Shown: piece after piece, positions 36,724 through 45,513 of the stretch
Position numbering within the stretch: the first letter of the stretch is position 1
How the letters are laid out: each line of letters starts with the position of its first letter
DNA from: Pandoraea sp.
GTDB taxonomy: Bacteria; Pseudomonadota; Gammaproteobacteria; Burkholderiales; Burkholderiaceae
DNA: 64,000 nt
Assembly (NCBI RefSeq): GCF_004297875.1
Contig: NZ_SCSK01000067.1
Coordinates: 141,571 to 205,570 of the forward strand
Direction: 5' to 3'
The notes under the pieces: model-generated
What the model was told of the DNA's origin: nothing
Seen by the model: only the letters and a program-made list of their open reading frames with translations
Databases searched by the model: none
Position numbers and translations under genes: made by a program

Positions 36724-37506
36724 ATGAAGCACATCACCTCCAAGGACAATGCGTTTTTCAAGCACCTGAAGCAGCTCGCGCACTCCAGCCAGCAGCGGCG
36801 CCGGGCCGGCAATGCGCTGCTCGAGGGCATCCATCTGGCCGATGCCTATCTGGATGCCTGCGGTCAGCCGCTGCACTGCGTGGTGTCGGAGTCGGCGCTG
36901 GACAGCGCCGGCGTGCAGGACGTGCTCGCGCGGGTCGACAGCGAGCGTCTGATCTGCCTGCCCGAGGCGCTCTTTCACGGCCTGAGCACCGTCGTCAACG
37001 GTATCGATCTGCTTTTCGTGGTAACGGTGCCAACGGGGCGGTTACCGGAGCATCAATCCACGGACTGCGTGATTCTCGACGCCGTACAGGACGCCGGTAA
37101 TGTCGGCTCAATTCTGCGCAGTGCGGCTGCCGCCGGTATTCCGGACGTCTATTGCACCGCGGGGACAGCCTTTTGCTGGTCGGCCAAAGTATTGCGGGCC
37201 GGCATGGGGGCGCACTTCCTGCTCAATATCGTGGAGCACTGCACATTCGAAGGACTGGCTCCGCGGCTCTCGGGGCAAATTCTGGCAACTACCTCCCACG
37301 CCGACCAGACCATCTACCAACAGGATCTGACGCAACCGGTAGCGTGGATTTTCGGTAACGAGGGCGCGGGGGTCTCGGAACCTTGGATGAGCGTAGTGAC
37401 CCATCCAGTCAAAATTCCGCAACCCGGCGGCATGGAGTCGCTCAACGTGGCGGCCAGCGCCGCCGTGTGCCTGTTCGAGGCGGTTCGCCAGCGCAGCCGG
37501 CCATAG
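36724..37506 (+). CDS. RNA 2'-O-methyltransferase, SpoU/TrmH (SPOUT) family
   Basis: A 260-residue SPOUT-fold methyltransferase. The N-terminal substrate-binding domain starts ITSKDNAFFKHLKQLAHS and RRRAGNALLEGIHLADAYL. The catalytic domain has motif 1 LDAVQDAGNVGSILRSAAAA, motif 2 VAWIFGNEGAGVS and motif 3 IPQPGGMESLNVAASAAVCLFE, which forms the trefoil knot. It resembles the YsgA/RlmB-like group that modifies 23S rRNA, but the exact nucleotide cannot be assigned. It is 9 bases after rnhB and is the last gene of the long cluster; ppsR converges on it. Confidence 0.88.
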   Translation: MKHITSKDNAFFKHLKQLAHSSQQRRRAGNALLEGIHLADAYLDACGQPLHCVVSESALDSAGVQDVLARVDSERLICLPEALFHGLSTVVNGIDLLFVVTVPTGRLPEHQSTDCVILDAVQDAGNVGSILRSAAAAGIPDVYCTAGTAFCWSAKVLRAGMGAHFLLNIVEHCTFEGLAPRLSGQILATTSHADQTIYQQDLTQPVAWIFGNEGAGVSEPWMSVVTHPVKIPQPGGMESLNVAASAAVCLFEAVRQRSRP

Positions 37507-37528
37507 GAGGCGGCCGCACGCAGGCTCA

Positions 37529-38380
37529 TCAATAGCCGTCGCGCTCCAGACGTACTTCTTGCAGGATCGTCGTGGCGATTTCCTCGATCGACTTGTGCGT
37601 GGACGACAGCCATTTGATGCCCTCGCGCCGCATCATGGCTTCAGCCTCGTTCACTTCATAGCGGCAGTTCTCGAGCGACGCATACTTGCTGCCCGGCCGA
37701 CGTTCATTGCGAATTTCGGAGAGCCGCGTCGGGTTGATCGACAAACCGAACAGCTTGTGCTTGAAGTGGCTCAGCGCCGATGGCAGGCGACCGCGCTCGA
37801 AATCGTCAGGGATCAGCGGATAATTTGCCGCCTTGACGCCATATTGCAGTGCCAGATAGAGGCTGGTCGGTGTTTTGCCGCTGCGCGACACACCCACCAG
37901 AATGACATCGGCGCTCTCGAGATTCTTGTCGGACTGCCCGTCATCATGAGCCAGCGAAAAATTGATCGCCTCGATACGATTCTTATAGGCGTCGCTATCC
38001 GCATTCTGGTGAAAACGTCCGATCGCATGCGTCGACTTCAGCTCCAGCTCGTGTTCCAGCGGTTCGATGAATTTCTGGAACATGTCGAGCACCAGGCCCC
38101 GCGTGCGCGTCACGATCGCATTGGCTTTGCTGTTGACCAGCGTGGTGAATACGATCGGGCGAACCCCTTCGACGCGCTCCACCTCATTGATTCGGCTGGC
38201 CGCCTCGTATGCCTTGTCGACCGAGTCCACAAAAGGCAACCGGATCAGGCGAAAGCGCATTTCGAACTGCGTGAGAATGGAATGCGCAAAGGTTTCAGCC
38301 GTAATGCCGGTGCCGTCCGATACCAAAAAGACGGGGCGGGGCGGGCGATCGGTCACGGCAGGCAGGTCGGAGGAGTTCAT
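37529..38380 (-). CDS. ppsR: PEP synthase regulatory protein (bifunctional kinase/pyrophosphorylase)
   Basis: A 283-residue DUF299-family enzyme that inactivates PEP synthase by ADP-dependent phosphorylation and reactivates it by phosphorolysis. It begins PPRPVFLVSDGTGITAETFA, with VSDGTG characteristic, and has the P-loop-like GVSRSGKTPTSLYLA followed by YGVKAANYPLIPDDF and FGLSINPTRLSEIRNER. The ATG at 38380 follows AGGAG-like sequence on its strand poorly, but the upstream open extension lacks family similarity. It is divergent from ppsA, its target, though a group II intron now lies between them. Confidence 0.95.
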   Translation of the reverse strand: MNSSDLPAVTDRPPRPVFLVSDGTGITAETFAHSILTQFEMRFRLIRLPFVDSVDKAYEAASRINEVERVEGVRPIVFTTLVNSKANAIVTRTRGLVLDMFQKFIEPLEHELELKSTHAIGRFHQNADSDAYKNRIEAINFSLAHDDGQSDKNLESADVILVGVSRSGKTPTSLYLALQYGVKAANYPLIPDDFERGRLPSALSHFKHKLFGLSINPTRLSEIRNERRPGSKYASLENCRYEVNEAEAMMRREGIKWLSSTHKSIEEIATTILQEVRLERDGY

Positions 38381-39516
38381 ATGGGGGGCGGCCAAGCGAG
38401 GGGCGGTTCGGTTTTTTGCATCGCAAAATGCAGCTTCGCACGGTAGAATAGCGGCAACTGTGCGACACGTGCTCGTGTCCGGATCGGACCTCGTCCGTAA
38501 TAGAGGAAGCCCCAACCGTGAGGCGGGCGGTAGATTATAAAACGATTTATCTGAACAAGGCTTGTCCTTAGGGTCAGAGGAAACAGCAAAGTCGGGTCGT
38601 CACGGCCTGGCTTTGCCGGTGTAGAGACTGTTGGGCGGTTTCACCAACAGTCCTCGCACCGCAACTACCTGATTACCGTCAGGTACCGCAGTCGGCGGCA
38701 TCATTTCCGCCGACAAGGCGGGGGTAATGGTTGTGCTTTCGAGCCTTCGAGCTCCGGATTGTGAAAAGGAAACGAGCGAAGCTCGGTGTGTCATTGTTCG
38801 ACCCCATCCGAGGCTTGGGTGGGTGTAGTGAACCTGCTATACGACTAGCAGTAGCCTAGGAAGACATGCGTTGCTGGTAACGGCAGGGTGTGAAGCTCTT
38901 CCGACAACGTATCCCCCGGAAGTTTCGGGCGTGTCGATCCTGTGAAGGGTCGGTGCGGATACTCCTAGCAGCAAGGGGGTAAAGGAGCAAGGCTGGCTGA
39001 AATGGTCAACGTAAAGTGAACTGCTGATAAACCTCGTCACTATTGAAGAGCCAAAGCTGCTTGCGGTATCGGGCTCTAGCCAAAATGGCATGCGGTCGGT
39101 TGACCCACTGGTTGCTTGGGTTACGTCGTCATCAGACCGTCGGGGAAAAGGCAGGACCTGCCTCAGTCGTGTGACATGCCGGGAACGTGGTAAGCCCGTA
39201 TCGTCGCTGGTCGAAGTCGACCAGCAAGGTGTTCCGCGAGGGGCACTGATGGCGGTGCGGGTATGGGATGACGGAAAAAGCGAAGGCTGGCCTGTAATCG
39301 GCCGGATAGGGGTTGAGACATTACCCCACGCGAAAGCGAGCCCACTTCCGTCTGGTCTACCGTCGTAAGACGGTCTGACTGACCTTTAGAAAACTGGTGG
39401 CGGTACGGACGTGTTCGTGCCGCCTTTGAAATATTCCCCGCGGGGGGCGTTATCGCTCCCCGCAGGGGGAAGATGCGCCTCCCGTCTGGGGATTTCTTCC
39501 AGATGAGGAGAGCAGC

Positions 39517-41220
39517 ATGAAAGTATCAATCCGAAAGGATGGATCTGCGCCCTCCCATGGGCCGGACGACTGGCACGCTATTGATTGGCGCCGGGTTGAA
39601 CGGACCGTGAAGGGAATGCAGATTCGAATTGCGAAGGCGACGCGGGAAGGCAAATGGCGCAAGGTGAAAGCCCTGCAACGGATGCTGACCCGCACGTTGT
39701 CCGCGAAGCTGTATGCGGTACGACGTGTTACGCAAAATACTGGCGCGCGAACGGCGGGAGTCGATCGCGAACTGTGGGAAACGCCTGAGAATCGACTGGC
39801 AGCAGTCGGCAGGTTGGAGCAGCGTGGGTATCGACCTATGCCATTACGGCGGGTTTATATCCCGAAGGCCAATGGAAAGAAGCGTCCTCTGGGCATTCCG
39901 ACCATGCGAGACAGGGCGATGCAGGCCCTGTATCTGCTGGCCCTCGAGCCGGTGGCAGAGTCCACGAGCGACCCGAACTCGTATGGGTTTAGGAGAAATC
40001 GCTCGACGGCCGATGCCATGTCCCAGCTGTTTGTTTCCTTATCCGCGAAGGTTTCGGCCAAGTGGGTACTGGAAGCGGACATCAAGGGATGCTTCGACCA
40101 TATCAGCCATGACTGGCTGGAGAACCATGTCCCAATGGACAAGGTAATTCTTCGGAAGTGGCTGAAATCCGGTCTGCTGTATCAAGGTCGGTATCAGGCA
40201 ACAGAAGCCGGTACGCCGCAGGGGGGCATCATTTCCCCAACGCTGGCAAATATTGCGCTGAACGGGCTGGAATCGGAACTGGTGGCGCACCTTGGTGCGA
40301 AACTGGGCAAGGGGAAAGCCAGGAAGCTGAAAGTGAATGTGGTGCGGTACGCGGATGACTTCGTGATCACCGGCGTCTCGAAGGAGGTGCTGGAAAATGA
40401 GGTCCGACCTTGGGTGGAAGCTTTCCTGGCAGTACGGGGACTGCAACTATCTGAGGAGAAAACGCGGATTGTTCACATTGGCGAAGGCTTTGATTTCCTG
40501 GGGTGGAATTTCCGGAAGTACTCGGGAACGCTGCTCATCAAACCGAGCAAGAAGAACACGCAAGCGTTCTATCGCAAGGTGGCGGAAACGATCGGCAACA
40601 ATATGACGGTGAAGCAGGAGAAACTGATTCGACTGCTGAACCCGATGCTACGGGGCTGGGCGCAATATCACAGTCCCGTGGTGGCCAAGCAGGCATACAG
40701 CCGCATGGAGCATCTGATATTTCAGAGGCTCTGGCGGTGGGCGAAGAGGCGACACTCCAACAAGAACACCGATTGGGTGAAAAAGAAATACTTTCACACA
40801 GTAGGTAAACGAAATTGGGTGTTTGCCACCCCCGCAGTCCGGAAAGATGGTAGTAAGGGGCTGCTCGAGCTGTACCAGATCAGCGGTACGGTGATTCAGC
40901 GGCACAAGAAGGTCAAAGGGGACTTTAGTCCCTTTGATCCGAGTATGGAGCAGTATGGCGAAGAGCTGCGACAGAAGCGTATGGAGAAATCCAGAAGCTA
41001 TCTGAGACAGTGGTTCAGCCTGTACTCATCGCAGCAGGGCAACTGTGCACTCTGCGGTGAAGCACTCGAGTTTGATAATGGCTGGCACGACCATCATTTG
41101 GTGTACAAGATGCATGGCGGTACCAATGCGCTATCGAACCGAGTGCTGCTGCACCCTAACTGCCACCGACAGGTGCATGCTGGTAAAATTGCGGTAACTA
41201 AGCCGGTTCCGGTCAAGTAA
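39517..41220 (+). CDS. ltrA: Group II intron-encoded reverse transcriptase/maturase with HNH endonuclease
   Basis: A 567-residue multifunctional protein that helps the intron splice and move. The N-terminal RT-0 region includes KLYAVRRVTQNTGARTAGVD. The reverse transcriptase has PKANGKKRPLGIPTMRDRAMQ, SYGFRRNRSTADAM, PQGGIISPTLANIALNGLE and the catalytic YADD at 278-281. The maturase domain X contains LIRLLNPMLRGWAQYH. The C-terminal HNH domain has CALCGE (from about 510), WHDHHLVYKMHGGTNALSNRVLLHPNCHRQVH, with zinc cysteines and catalytic histidines intact. GAGGAGAG (39502-39509) is a strong ribosome site. The gene is unbroken, so the element may still be active. Confidence 0.93.
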   Translation: MKVSIRKDGSAPSHGPDDWHAIDWRRVERTVKGMQIRIAKATREGKWRKVKALQRMLTRTLSAKLYAVRRVTQNTGARTAGVDRELWETPENRLAAVGRLEQRGYRPMPLRRVYIPKANGKKRPLGIPTMRDRAMQALYLLALEPVAESTSDPNSYGFRRNRSTADAMSQLFVSLSAKVSAKWVLEADIKGCFDHISHDWLENHVPMDKVILRKWLKSGLLYQGRYQATEAGTPQGGIISPTLANIALNGLESELVAHLGAKLGKGKARKLKVNVVRYADDFVITGVSKEVLENEVRPWVEAFLAVRGLQLSEEKTRIVHIGEGFDFLGWNFRKYSGTLLIKPSKKNTQAFYRKVAETIGNNMTVKQEKLIRLLNPMLRGWAQYHSPVVAKQAYSRMEHLIFQRLWRWAKRRHSNKNTDWVKKKYFHTVGKRNWVFATPAVRKDGSKGLLELYQISGTVIQRHKKVKGDFSPFDPSMEQYGEELRQKRMEKSRSYLRQWFSLYSSQQGNCALCGEALEFDNGWHDHHLVYKMHGGTNALSNRVLLHPNCHRQVHAGKIAVTKPVPVK

Positions 41221-41257
41221 GACGGGACTTTGAATAGGAAACTATTAATGTAGATTG

Positions 41258-41330
41258 GAGCCGTATGCGGTGAAAGTCGCACGTACGGTTCTTAGGGGGC
41301 TCCTTCTCTGCAAAGAGAGGGAGCTACCCG
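41258..41330 (+). ncRNA. Group II intron domains V and VI
   Basis: Domain V runs 41258-41291, starting GAGCCGTATGCGG, with a GAAA tetraloop at 41272-41275 and closing CGCACGTACGGTTC. This is nearly the bacterial consensus. Domain VI follows: CTCCTTCTCT pairs with AGAGAGGGAG around a GCAA loop, extended at the base by G-C pairs that leave A41326 bulged, the expected branch point. Both catalytic domains look intact. Confidence 0.88.
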
Positions 41331-41416
41331 CCTGTTGGATAAGCAATTGCCTCAGACGCCGAACCGGCGCGGCGCCGCCGGACTTTTCGGCGCCAGTCGA
41401 TTCCTTATCCAACAGG
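41331..41416. repeat. 86-bp inverted-repeat element at the intron's 3' end
   Basis: CCTGTTGGATAAG at 41331-41343 is repeated as its exact complement at 41404-41416. Between the arms lie further nested stems (CGCCGAA with TTCGGCG; CCGGCG with CGCCGG), so the whole 86 bases can fold as one long hairpin. It begins at or within three bases of the intron's 3' end and stops 64 bases before the ppsA start. It may be a ppsA leader structure, a remnant of a small mobile repeat, or part of the intron's target. Confidence 0.7.
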
Positions 41417-41480
41417 TTGTGTGTCGCACTGTAAAGCCCAGACATGCAGCTCAGAATTTTTTCTCACTTTAGGGGCTTTT

Positions 41481-43874
41481 ATGACTAACGCAGCACACGA
41501 CGGCGCCTACGTGGTGCCGTTTGAGCATTTGCGAATGACGGATGTCGACTCGGTGGGCGGCAAAAACGCGTCGCTCGGCGAGATGATCAGCCAGCTTGCC
41601 GAAGCAGGTGTGCGGGTGCCGGGCGGCTTTGCCACCACGGCGCACGCCTTCCGTGATTTCCTGGCGCATAACAACTTGACCGAGCGCATCGCGCAACGTC
41701 TTGCCGGGCTCGACATCGATAACGTCAAGGCGCTGGCCCAGGCCGGCGCCGAAATTCGGCAATGGATCGTCGAGGCACCGCTTCAACCGAAGCTTGAGGA
41801 AGAAATTCGCACGCATTTTCAAAAGCTTGCAGGCGATTCTTCGAGTGAGATGTCATTCGCGGTGCGATCCTCCGCCACTGCTGAAGATTTGCCCGATGCG
41901 TCGTTCGCCGGGCAGCAGGAAAGCTACTTGAACGTGGTCGGCATCGATGATGTGCTCGATCGCATCAAGCACGTGTTTGCCTCGCTCTACAACGATCGGG
42001 CAATCTCCTACCGTGTGCACAAGGGCTTCGAGCATGCCGAAGTGGCGTTGTCGGCGGGCGTGCAGCGCATGGTGCGCTCCGACTGCGGCGCGGCCGGCGT
42101 GATGTTCACGATCGACACGGAATCCGGCTTCAAGGATGTCGTCTTCATCACCGCCAGCTACGGGCTGGGTGAAACGGTGGTGCAGGGCGCCGTCAATCCC
42201 GACGAATTCTACGTTTTCAAGCCGACGCTGCAGCAAGGCAAGTATCCCATCATTCGGCGCACGATCGGCTCGAAACTGATCAAGATGGAGTTCACCCAGG
42301 CGGGCGAGGCTGGTCGCGTCAAGACCGTCGACGTACCGCTCGAAATGCGCAACCGCTACGCCATCAGCGACAGCGACACGGTGGAGCTTGCCAAGTACGC
42401 CGTCATCATCGAGAAGCACTACGGCCGCCCGATGGATATCGAGTGGGGCAAGGACGGCAAGGACGGTAAAATTTACATCCTCCAGGCTCGACCCGAAACC
42501 GTCAAGAGCCAGGCCGCCGGCACCGTCGAGCAAAGATTCAAGCTCAAGGGCGCCGCACCGGTGCTGACCACCGGACGCGCGATTGGCCAGAAAATCGGTG
42601 CGGGTCCGGTCCGTGTCGTTCGCGATGCCTCCGAAATGGAGCGCGTGCAACCGGGTGACGTCCTGGTCGCCGACATGACCGATCCGAACTGGGAGCCCGT
42701 GATGAAGCGCGCCTCGGCGATCGTCACCAACCGTGGCGGCCGCACCTGCCACGCGGCAATCATCGCGCGCGAACTCGGCGTGCCTGCGGTGGTCGGCTGC
42801 GGTGATGCGACCGAACGGCTGAAGGACGGCTCGCTGGTCACCGTGTCTTGTGCGGAAGGCGACGAGGGCAAGATCTACGACGGATTGCTGGAGACCGAAG
42901 TCACTGAAATCCAGCGCGGCGAGATGCCCAACATCCCCATCAAGCTCATGATGAATGTGGGCAACCCCCAACTGGCGTTCGATTTTGCCCAACTGCCCAA
43001 TCAGGGGGTTGGGCTGGCGCGCCTCGAATTCATCATCAACAACAACATCGGCGTACACCCGAAGGCGATTCTCGAGTATCCGAACGTCGATGCCGATTTG
43101 AAAAAAGCAGTCGAGTCGGTCGCGCGCGGGCATGCGTCGCCGCGCGCCTTCTATGTCGACAAGCTGGCCGAGGGCATTGCCACCATTGCCGCTGCCTTCT
43201 ACCCGAAATCAGTCATCGTGCGTTTGTCCGATTTCAAGTCGAACGAATACAAGAAACTGATCGGCGGTTCGCGTTACGAGCCGGACGAGGAAAACCCGAT
43301 GCTGGGCTTCCGTGGCGCCTCGCGCTACATTGCCGAGGATTTTGCGCTCGCCTTCGAAATGGAGTGCCTGGCGCTCAAGCGCGTGCGCGAAGAGATGGGA
43401 CTGACCAACGTCGAGATCATGGTGCCGTTCGTGCGGACCCTCACGCAAGCCGAACAGGTCGTCAACCTGCTGGCCAGGCACGGTCTCAAGCGTGGTGAAA
43501 ACGGCTTGCGCCTGATCATGATGTGCGAGGTGCCGTCCAATGCCATCCTGGCTGAGGAATTCCTCGCATTCTTCGACGGCTTCTCGATTGGCTCGAACGA
43601 TCTGACCCAACTGACGCTTGGGCTGGATCGCGATTCCGGCATGGAACTGCTCGCCAAGGATTTCGACGAGCGCGACCCGGCGGTGCTTTTCATGCTGAGT
43701 CGCGCCATCAAGGCGTGTCTGGCCAACGGCAAATACGTCGGTATCTGCGGGCAGGGGCCGTCCGATCATCCGGATCTGGCCGAATGGTTGGCAAGGGAGG
43801 GCATTGCGTCGATGTCGCTCAACCCTGACACGGTGATCGACACGTGGCAGCATCTGGCCAAGCTCAAGCTGTAA
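41481..43874 (+). CDS. ppsA: Phosphoenolpyruvate synthase
   Basis: A 797-residue enzyme that converts pyruvate, ATP and water to PEP, AMP and phosphate, needed for gluconeogenesis from three-carbon acids. The N-terminal ATP-grasp domain begins VVPFEHLRMTDVDSVGGKNASLGEM. The swivelling phosphohistidine domain has GGRTCHAAIIARELGVPAVVGC with the catalytic His near residue 424. The C-terminal TIM barrel ends with SIGSNDLTQLTLGLDRDS and YVGICGQGPSDHPDLAEWL. The ATG at 41481 fits the family N-terminus and follows an AGGGGC ribosome site. It is paired with ppsR across the intron. Confidence 0.97.
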   Translation: MTNAAHDGAYVVPFEHLRMTDVDSVGGKNASLGEMISQLAEAGVRVPGGFATTAHAFRDFLAHNNLTERIAQRLAGLDIDNVKALAQAGAEIRQWIVEAPLQPKLEEEIRTHFQKLAGDSSSEMSFAVRSSATAEDLPDASFAGQQESYLNVVGIDDVLDRIKHVFASLYNDRAISYRVHKGFEHAEVALSAGVQRMVRSDCGAAGVMFTIDTESGFKDVVFITASYGLGETVVQGAVNPDEFYVFKPTLQQGKYPIIRRTIGSKLIKMEFTQAGEAGRVKTVDVPLEMRNRYAISDSDTVELAKYAVIIEKHYGRPMDIEWGKDGKDGKIYILQARPETVKSQAAGTVEQRFKLKGAAPVLTTGRAIGQKIGAGPVRVVRDASEMERVQPGDVLVADMTDPNWEPVMKRASAIVTNRGGRTCHAAIIARELGVPAVVGCGDATERLKDGSLVTVSCAEGDEGKIYDGLLETEVTEIQRGEMPNIPIKLMMNVGNPQLAFDFAQLPNQGVGLARLEFIINNNIGVHPKAILEYPNVDADLKKAVESVARGHASPRAFYVDKLAEGIATIAAAFYPKSVIVRLSDFKSNEYKKLIGGSRYEPDEENPMLGFRGASRYIAEDFALAFEMECLALKRVREEMGLTNVEIMVPFVRTLTQAEQVVNLLARHGLKRGENGLRLIMMCEVPSNAILAEEFLAFFDGFSIGSNDLTQLTLGLDRDSGMELLAKDFDERDPAVLFMLSRAIKACLANGKYVGICGQGPSDHPDLAEWLAREGIASMSLNPDTVIDTWQHLAKLKL

Positions 43875-43888
43875 GCAAAGGCCGAAAA

Positions 43889-43913
43889 ACGGCGCGGCGA
43901 GGTGCCGCGCCGT
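43889..43913 (+). repeat. GC-rich hairpin after ppsA
   Basis: ACGGCGCGGC (43889-43898) pairs perfectly with GCCGCGCCGT (43904-43913) around a 5-base loop, 14 bases after the ppsA stop. No T-run follows directly; a typical terminator lies 27 bases further on, so the two may act together. Confidence 0.55.
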
Positions 43914-43940
43914 CAGTTGCGCGCCATTCCATGTTATAAA

Positions 43941-43967
43941 CCCCGGTAGATGTTGCCGGGGTTTTTT
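43941..43967 (+). terminator. Intrinsic terminator after ppsA
   Basis: CCCCGG (43941-43946) and CCGGGG (43956-43961) form a six-pair stem with a 9-base loop, followed by six T at 43962-43967. A standard Rho-independent terminator separating ppsA from nfeD. Confidence 0.82.
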
Positions 43968-44001
43968 ATTGGCATCGTTGCCGGGGAGCGATGTGGTGGA
44001 C

Positions 44002-44436
44002 ATGATGCTGTTCTGGTTCGGACTGGCCGGCTTGGCGGTCGTCGCCGAGTTGATGACCGGCACGTTTTATCTGCTGATGATCGCGATCGGCTTCGTGGCT
44101 GGCGGGCTGGCCGCCATTGTCGGCATGAGCCATCCGGTGCAGGTCGTGCTGACTGCGGTGATCGCTGCCACAGCTGTCGCGCTGCTCCGGCGCAGCCGCT
44201 TCGGGCGGCGCCGCAAACTCGAAGCGGCGCGTGACCCGAATGTCAATCTCGATATCGGCCAGCGCCTGCGGGTCGAGGCGTGGCAGGCCGACGGTCGGGC
44301 GCGGGTCTCTTACCGAGGCGCAGATTGGGACGTTGAACTAGCCCCAGGGCAGGTAGCAGCAACCGGCTGGTTCGAGATACGCGAGGTGCGGGGCAGTCGC
44401 CTGATCGTCGCCGCAGTCGGTCAGCACAAGACTTGA
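44002..44436 (+). CDS. NfeD-family membrane protein
   Basis: A 144-residue protein with two or three hydrophobic helices (about 3-65: MLFWFGLAGLAVVAELMTG and LMIAIGFVAGGLAAIVGM) followed by a soluble OB-fold-like C-terminal domain (about 78-140, with GQRLRVEAWQADGRARVSYRGADWDVEL), the NfeD1b layout. The start is unsure: in-frame TTG 43969, GTG 43993/43996 and ATG 44002/44005 all exist. The ATG was chosen because the hydrophobic helix begins there, but GTG 43996 has better spacing from GGGGAG at 43983. It pairs with the stomatin-like gene 76 bases downstream, the common NfeD-stomatin operon of membrane maintenance. Confidence 0.85.
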   Translation: MMLFWFGLAGLAVVAELMTGTFYLLMIAIGFVAGGLAAIVGMSHPVQVVLTAVIAATAVALLRRSRFGRRRKLEAARDPNVNLDIGQRLRVEAWQADGRARVSYRGADWDVELAPGQVAATGWFEIREVRGSRLIVAAVGQHKT

Positions 44437-44512
44437 TCGCGGCGCGACGGGCCAGCGACGCGACACTCATTCAATTGCCGGCAACTGCCGGCCTCCATCG
44501 CCAGGGGGCAAG

Positions 44513-45457
44513 ATGTTCGATATCAACAGCGTTGCGCTGATCATTTTTGTGATCGCAGTTCTGATTGTCGTCCGATCGGTCAAGATCGTGCCGCAACAAC
44601 ACGCCTGGGTCGTCGAGCGGCTCGGGCGGTATCACACCACCTTGACGCCGGGTTTGTCGATCGTTGTGCCGTTTATCGATCGTGTTGCCTACAAGCATGT
44701 CCTGAAGGAAATTCCGCTCGATGTGCCAAGTCAAGTGTGCATCACCAAGGACAATACGCAACTGCAGGTTGACGGGGTGCTGTATTTCCAGGTCACCGAC
44801 GCAATGAAAGCCTCGTACGGCTCCAGCAATTTCGTCTCGGCGATCACGCAACTATCGCAAACCACCTTGCGCAGCGTCATTGGCAAAATGGAACTGGACA
44901 AGACCTTCGAGGAACGCACGCATATCAATCAAAGCGTCGTGGATTCGCTGGACGAAGCCGCGGCGAACTGGGGCGTCAAGGTGCTGCGCTATGAAATCAA
45001 GGATTTGACCCCGCCCAAGGAAATCCTGCATGCGATGCAGGCACAGATCACCGCCGAGCGCGAAAAGCGTGCATTGATCGCATCCTCCGAGGGTAAGCGT
45101 CAGGAGCAGATCAATCTGGCAAATGGCGCGCGCGAAGCGGCCATTCAAAAATCGGAAGGGGAGCGGCAGGCTTTTATCAACCGCGCTCAAGGCGAGGCCT
45201 CGGCAATCCTGGCGGTGGCCGAAGCCAATGCCCAGGCGATTCAAAAAATTGCCTATGCGATTCAGACCCAGGGCGGCATGGACGCAGTCAATCTTAAAGT
45301 GGCTGAACAGTACGTCGGCGCGTTCGGCAATTTGGCCAAGACAGGCAATACCCTGATTGTGCCCGGCAATCTGAGTGACATCAGCGGCATGGTCGCAGCA
45401 GCGCTCAAGATCGTTCGAGGCAGTGAGTCGGCTCCAGCTGACCCCGCCAAAGGCTAG
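44513..45457 (+). CDS. qmcA: SPFH/stomatin-like membrane protein, QmcA type
   Basis: A 314-residue SPFH (prohibitin-like) protein with an N-terminal membrane helix (about 6-22, SVALIIFVIAVLIVVRSV). The SPFH domain starts VPQQHAWVVERLGRYHTTLTPGLSIVVPFID and includes DNTQLQVDGVLYFQVTD. A long Ala/Glu-rich coiled coil (about 175-245, AQITAEREKRALIASSEGKRQEQINLANGAREAAI) and a C-terminal region follow. Such proteins form cage-like membrane microdomains, often with FtsH. The upstream nfeD partner supports the assignment. Its precise client is unknown. Confidence 0.92.
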   Translation: MFDINSVALIIFVIAVLIVVRSVKIVPQQHAWVVERLGRYHTTLTPGLSIVVPFIDRVAYKHVLKEIPLDVPSQVCITKDNTQLQVDGVLYFQVTDAMKASYGSSNFVSAITQLSQTTLRSVIGKMELDKTFEERTHINQSVVDSLDEAAANWGVKVLRYEIKDLTPPKEILHAMQAQITAEREKRALIASSEGKRQEQINLANGAREAAIQKSEGERQAFINRAQGEASAILAVAEANAQAIQKIAYAIQTQGGMDAVNLKVAEQYVGAFGNLAKTGNTLIVPGNLSDISGMVAAALKIVRGSESAPADPAKG

Positions 45458-45513
45458 TCGTTGGCGCGGCAATCGGTCCAATTGCCGCCGGACTGCCTGG
45501 TGGAGCGACTGGA

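Larger units (their letters stand above)
38460..41333 (+). mobile_element. Group II intron (retroelement) between ppsR and ppsA
   Basis: A complete group II intron of about 2.87 kb. The proposed 5' end is GTGCGACACG at 38460, matching the GUGYG consensus. Domain I to IV RNA fills 38460-39516 and holds no protein gene. The maturase gene (39517-41220) lies in domain IV. Domain V (41258-41291) is a canonical 34-base element, and domain VI (41295-41329) has a bulged A at 41326. The exact 3' end is uncertain by a few bases (41330-41334). Target pairing supports the left end: EBS1 GTTGCT (38870-38875) pairs with GGCAAC (38453-38458), and EBS2 GCTAT (38836-38840) with ATAGC (38448-38452). The protein type points to the chloroplast-like class. 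Confidence 0.85.

Noticed and set aside
38460..41333. Assigning the intron to class C because it touches a hairpin
   Set aside because: Class C introns usually lack an endonuclease domain and insert after T-run terminators; this one has an HNH domain, EBS2/IBS2 pairing and no T-run.
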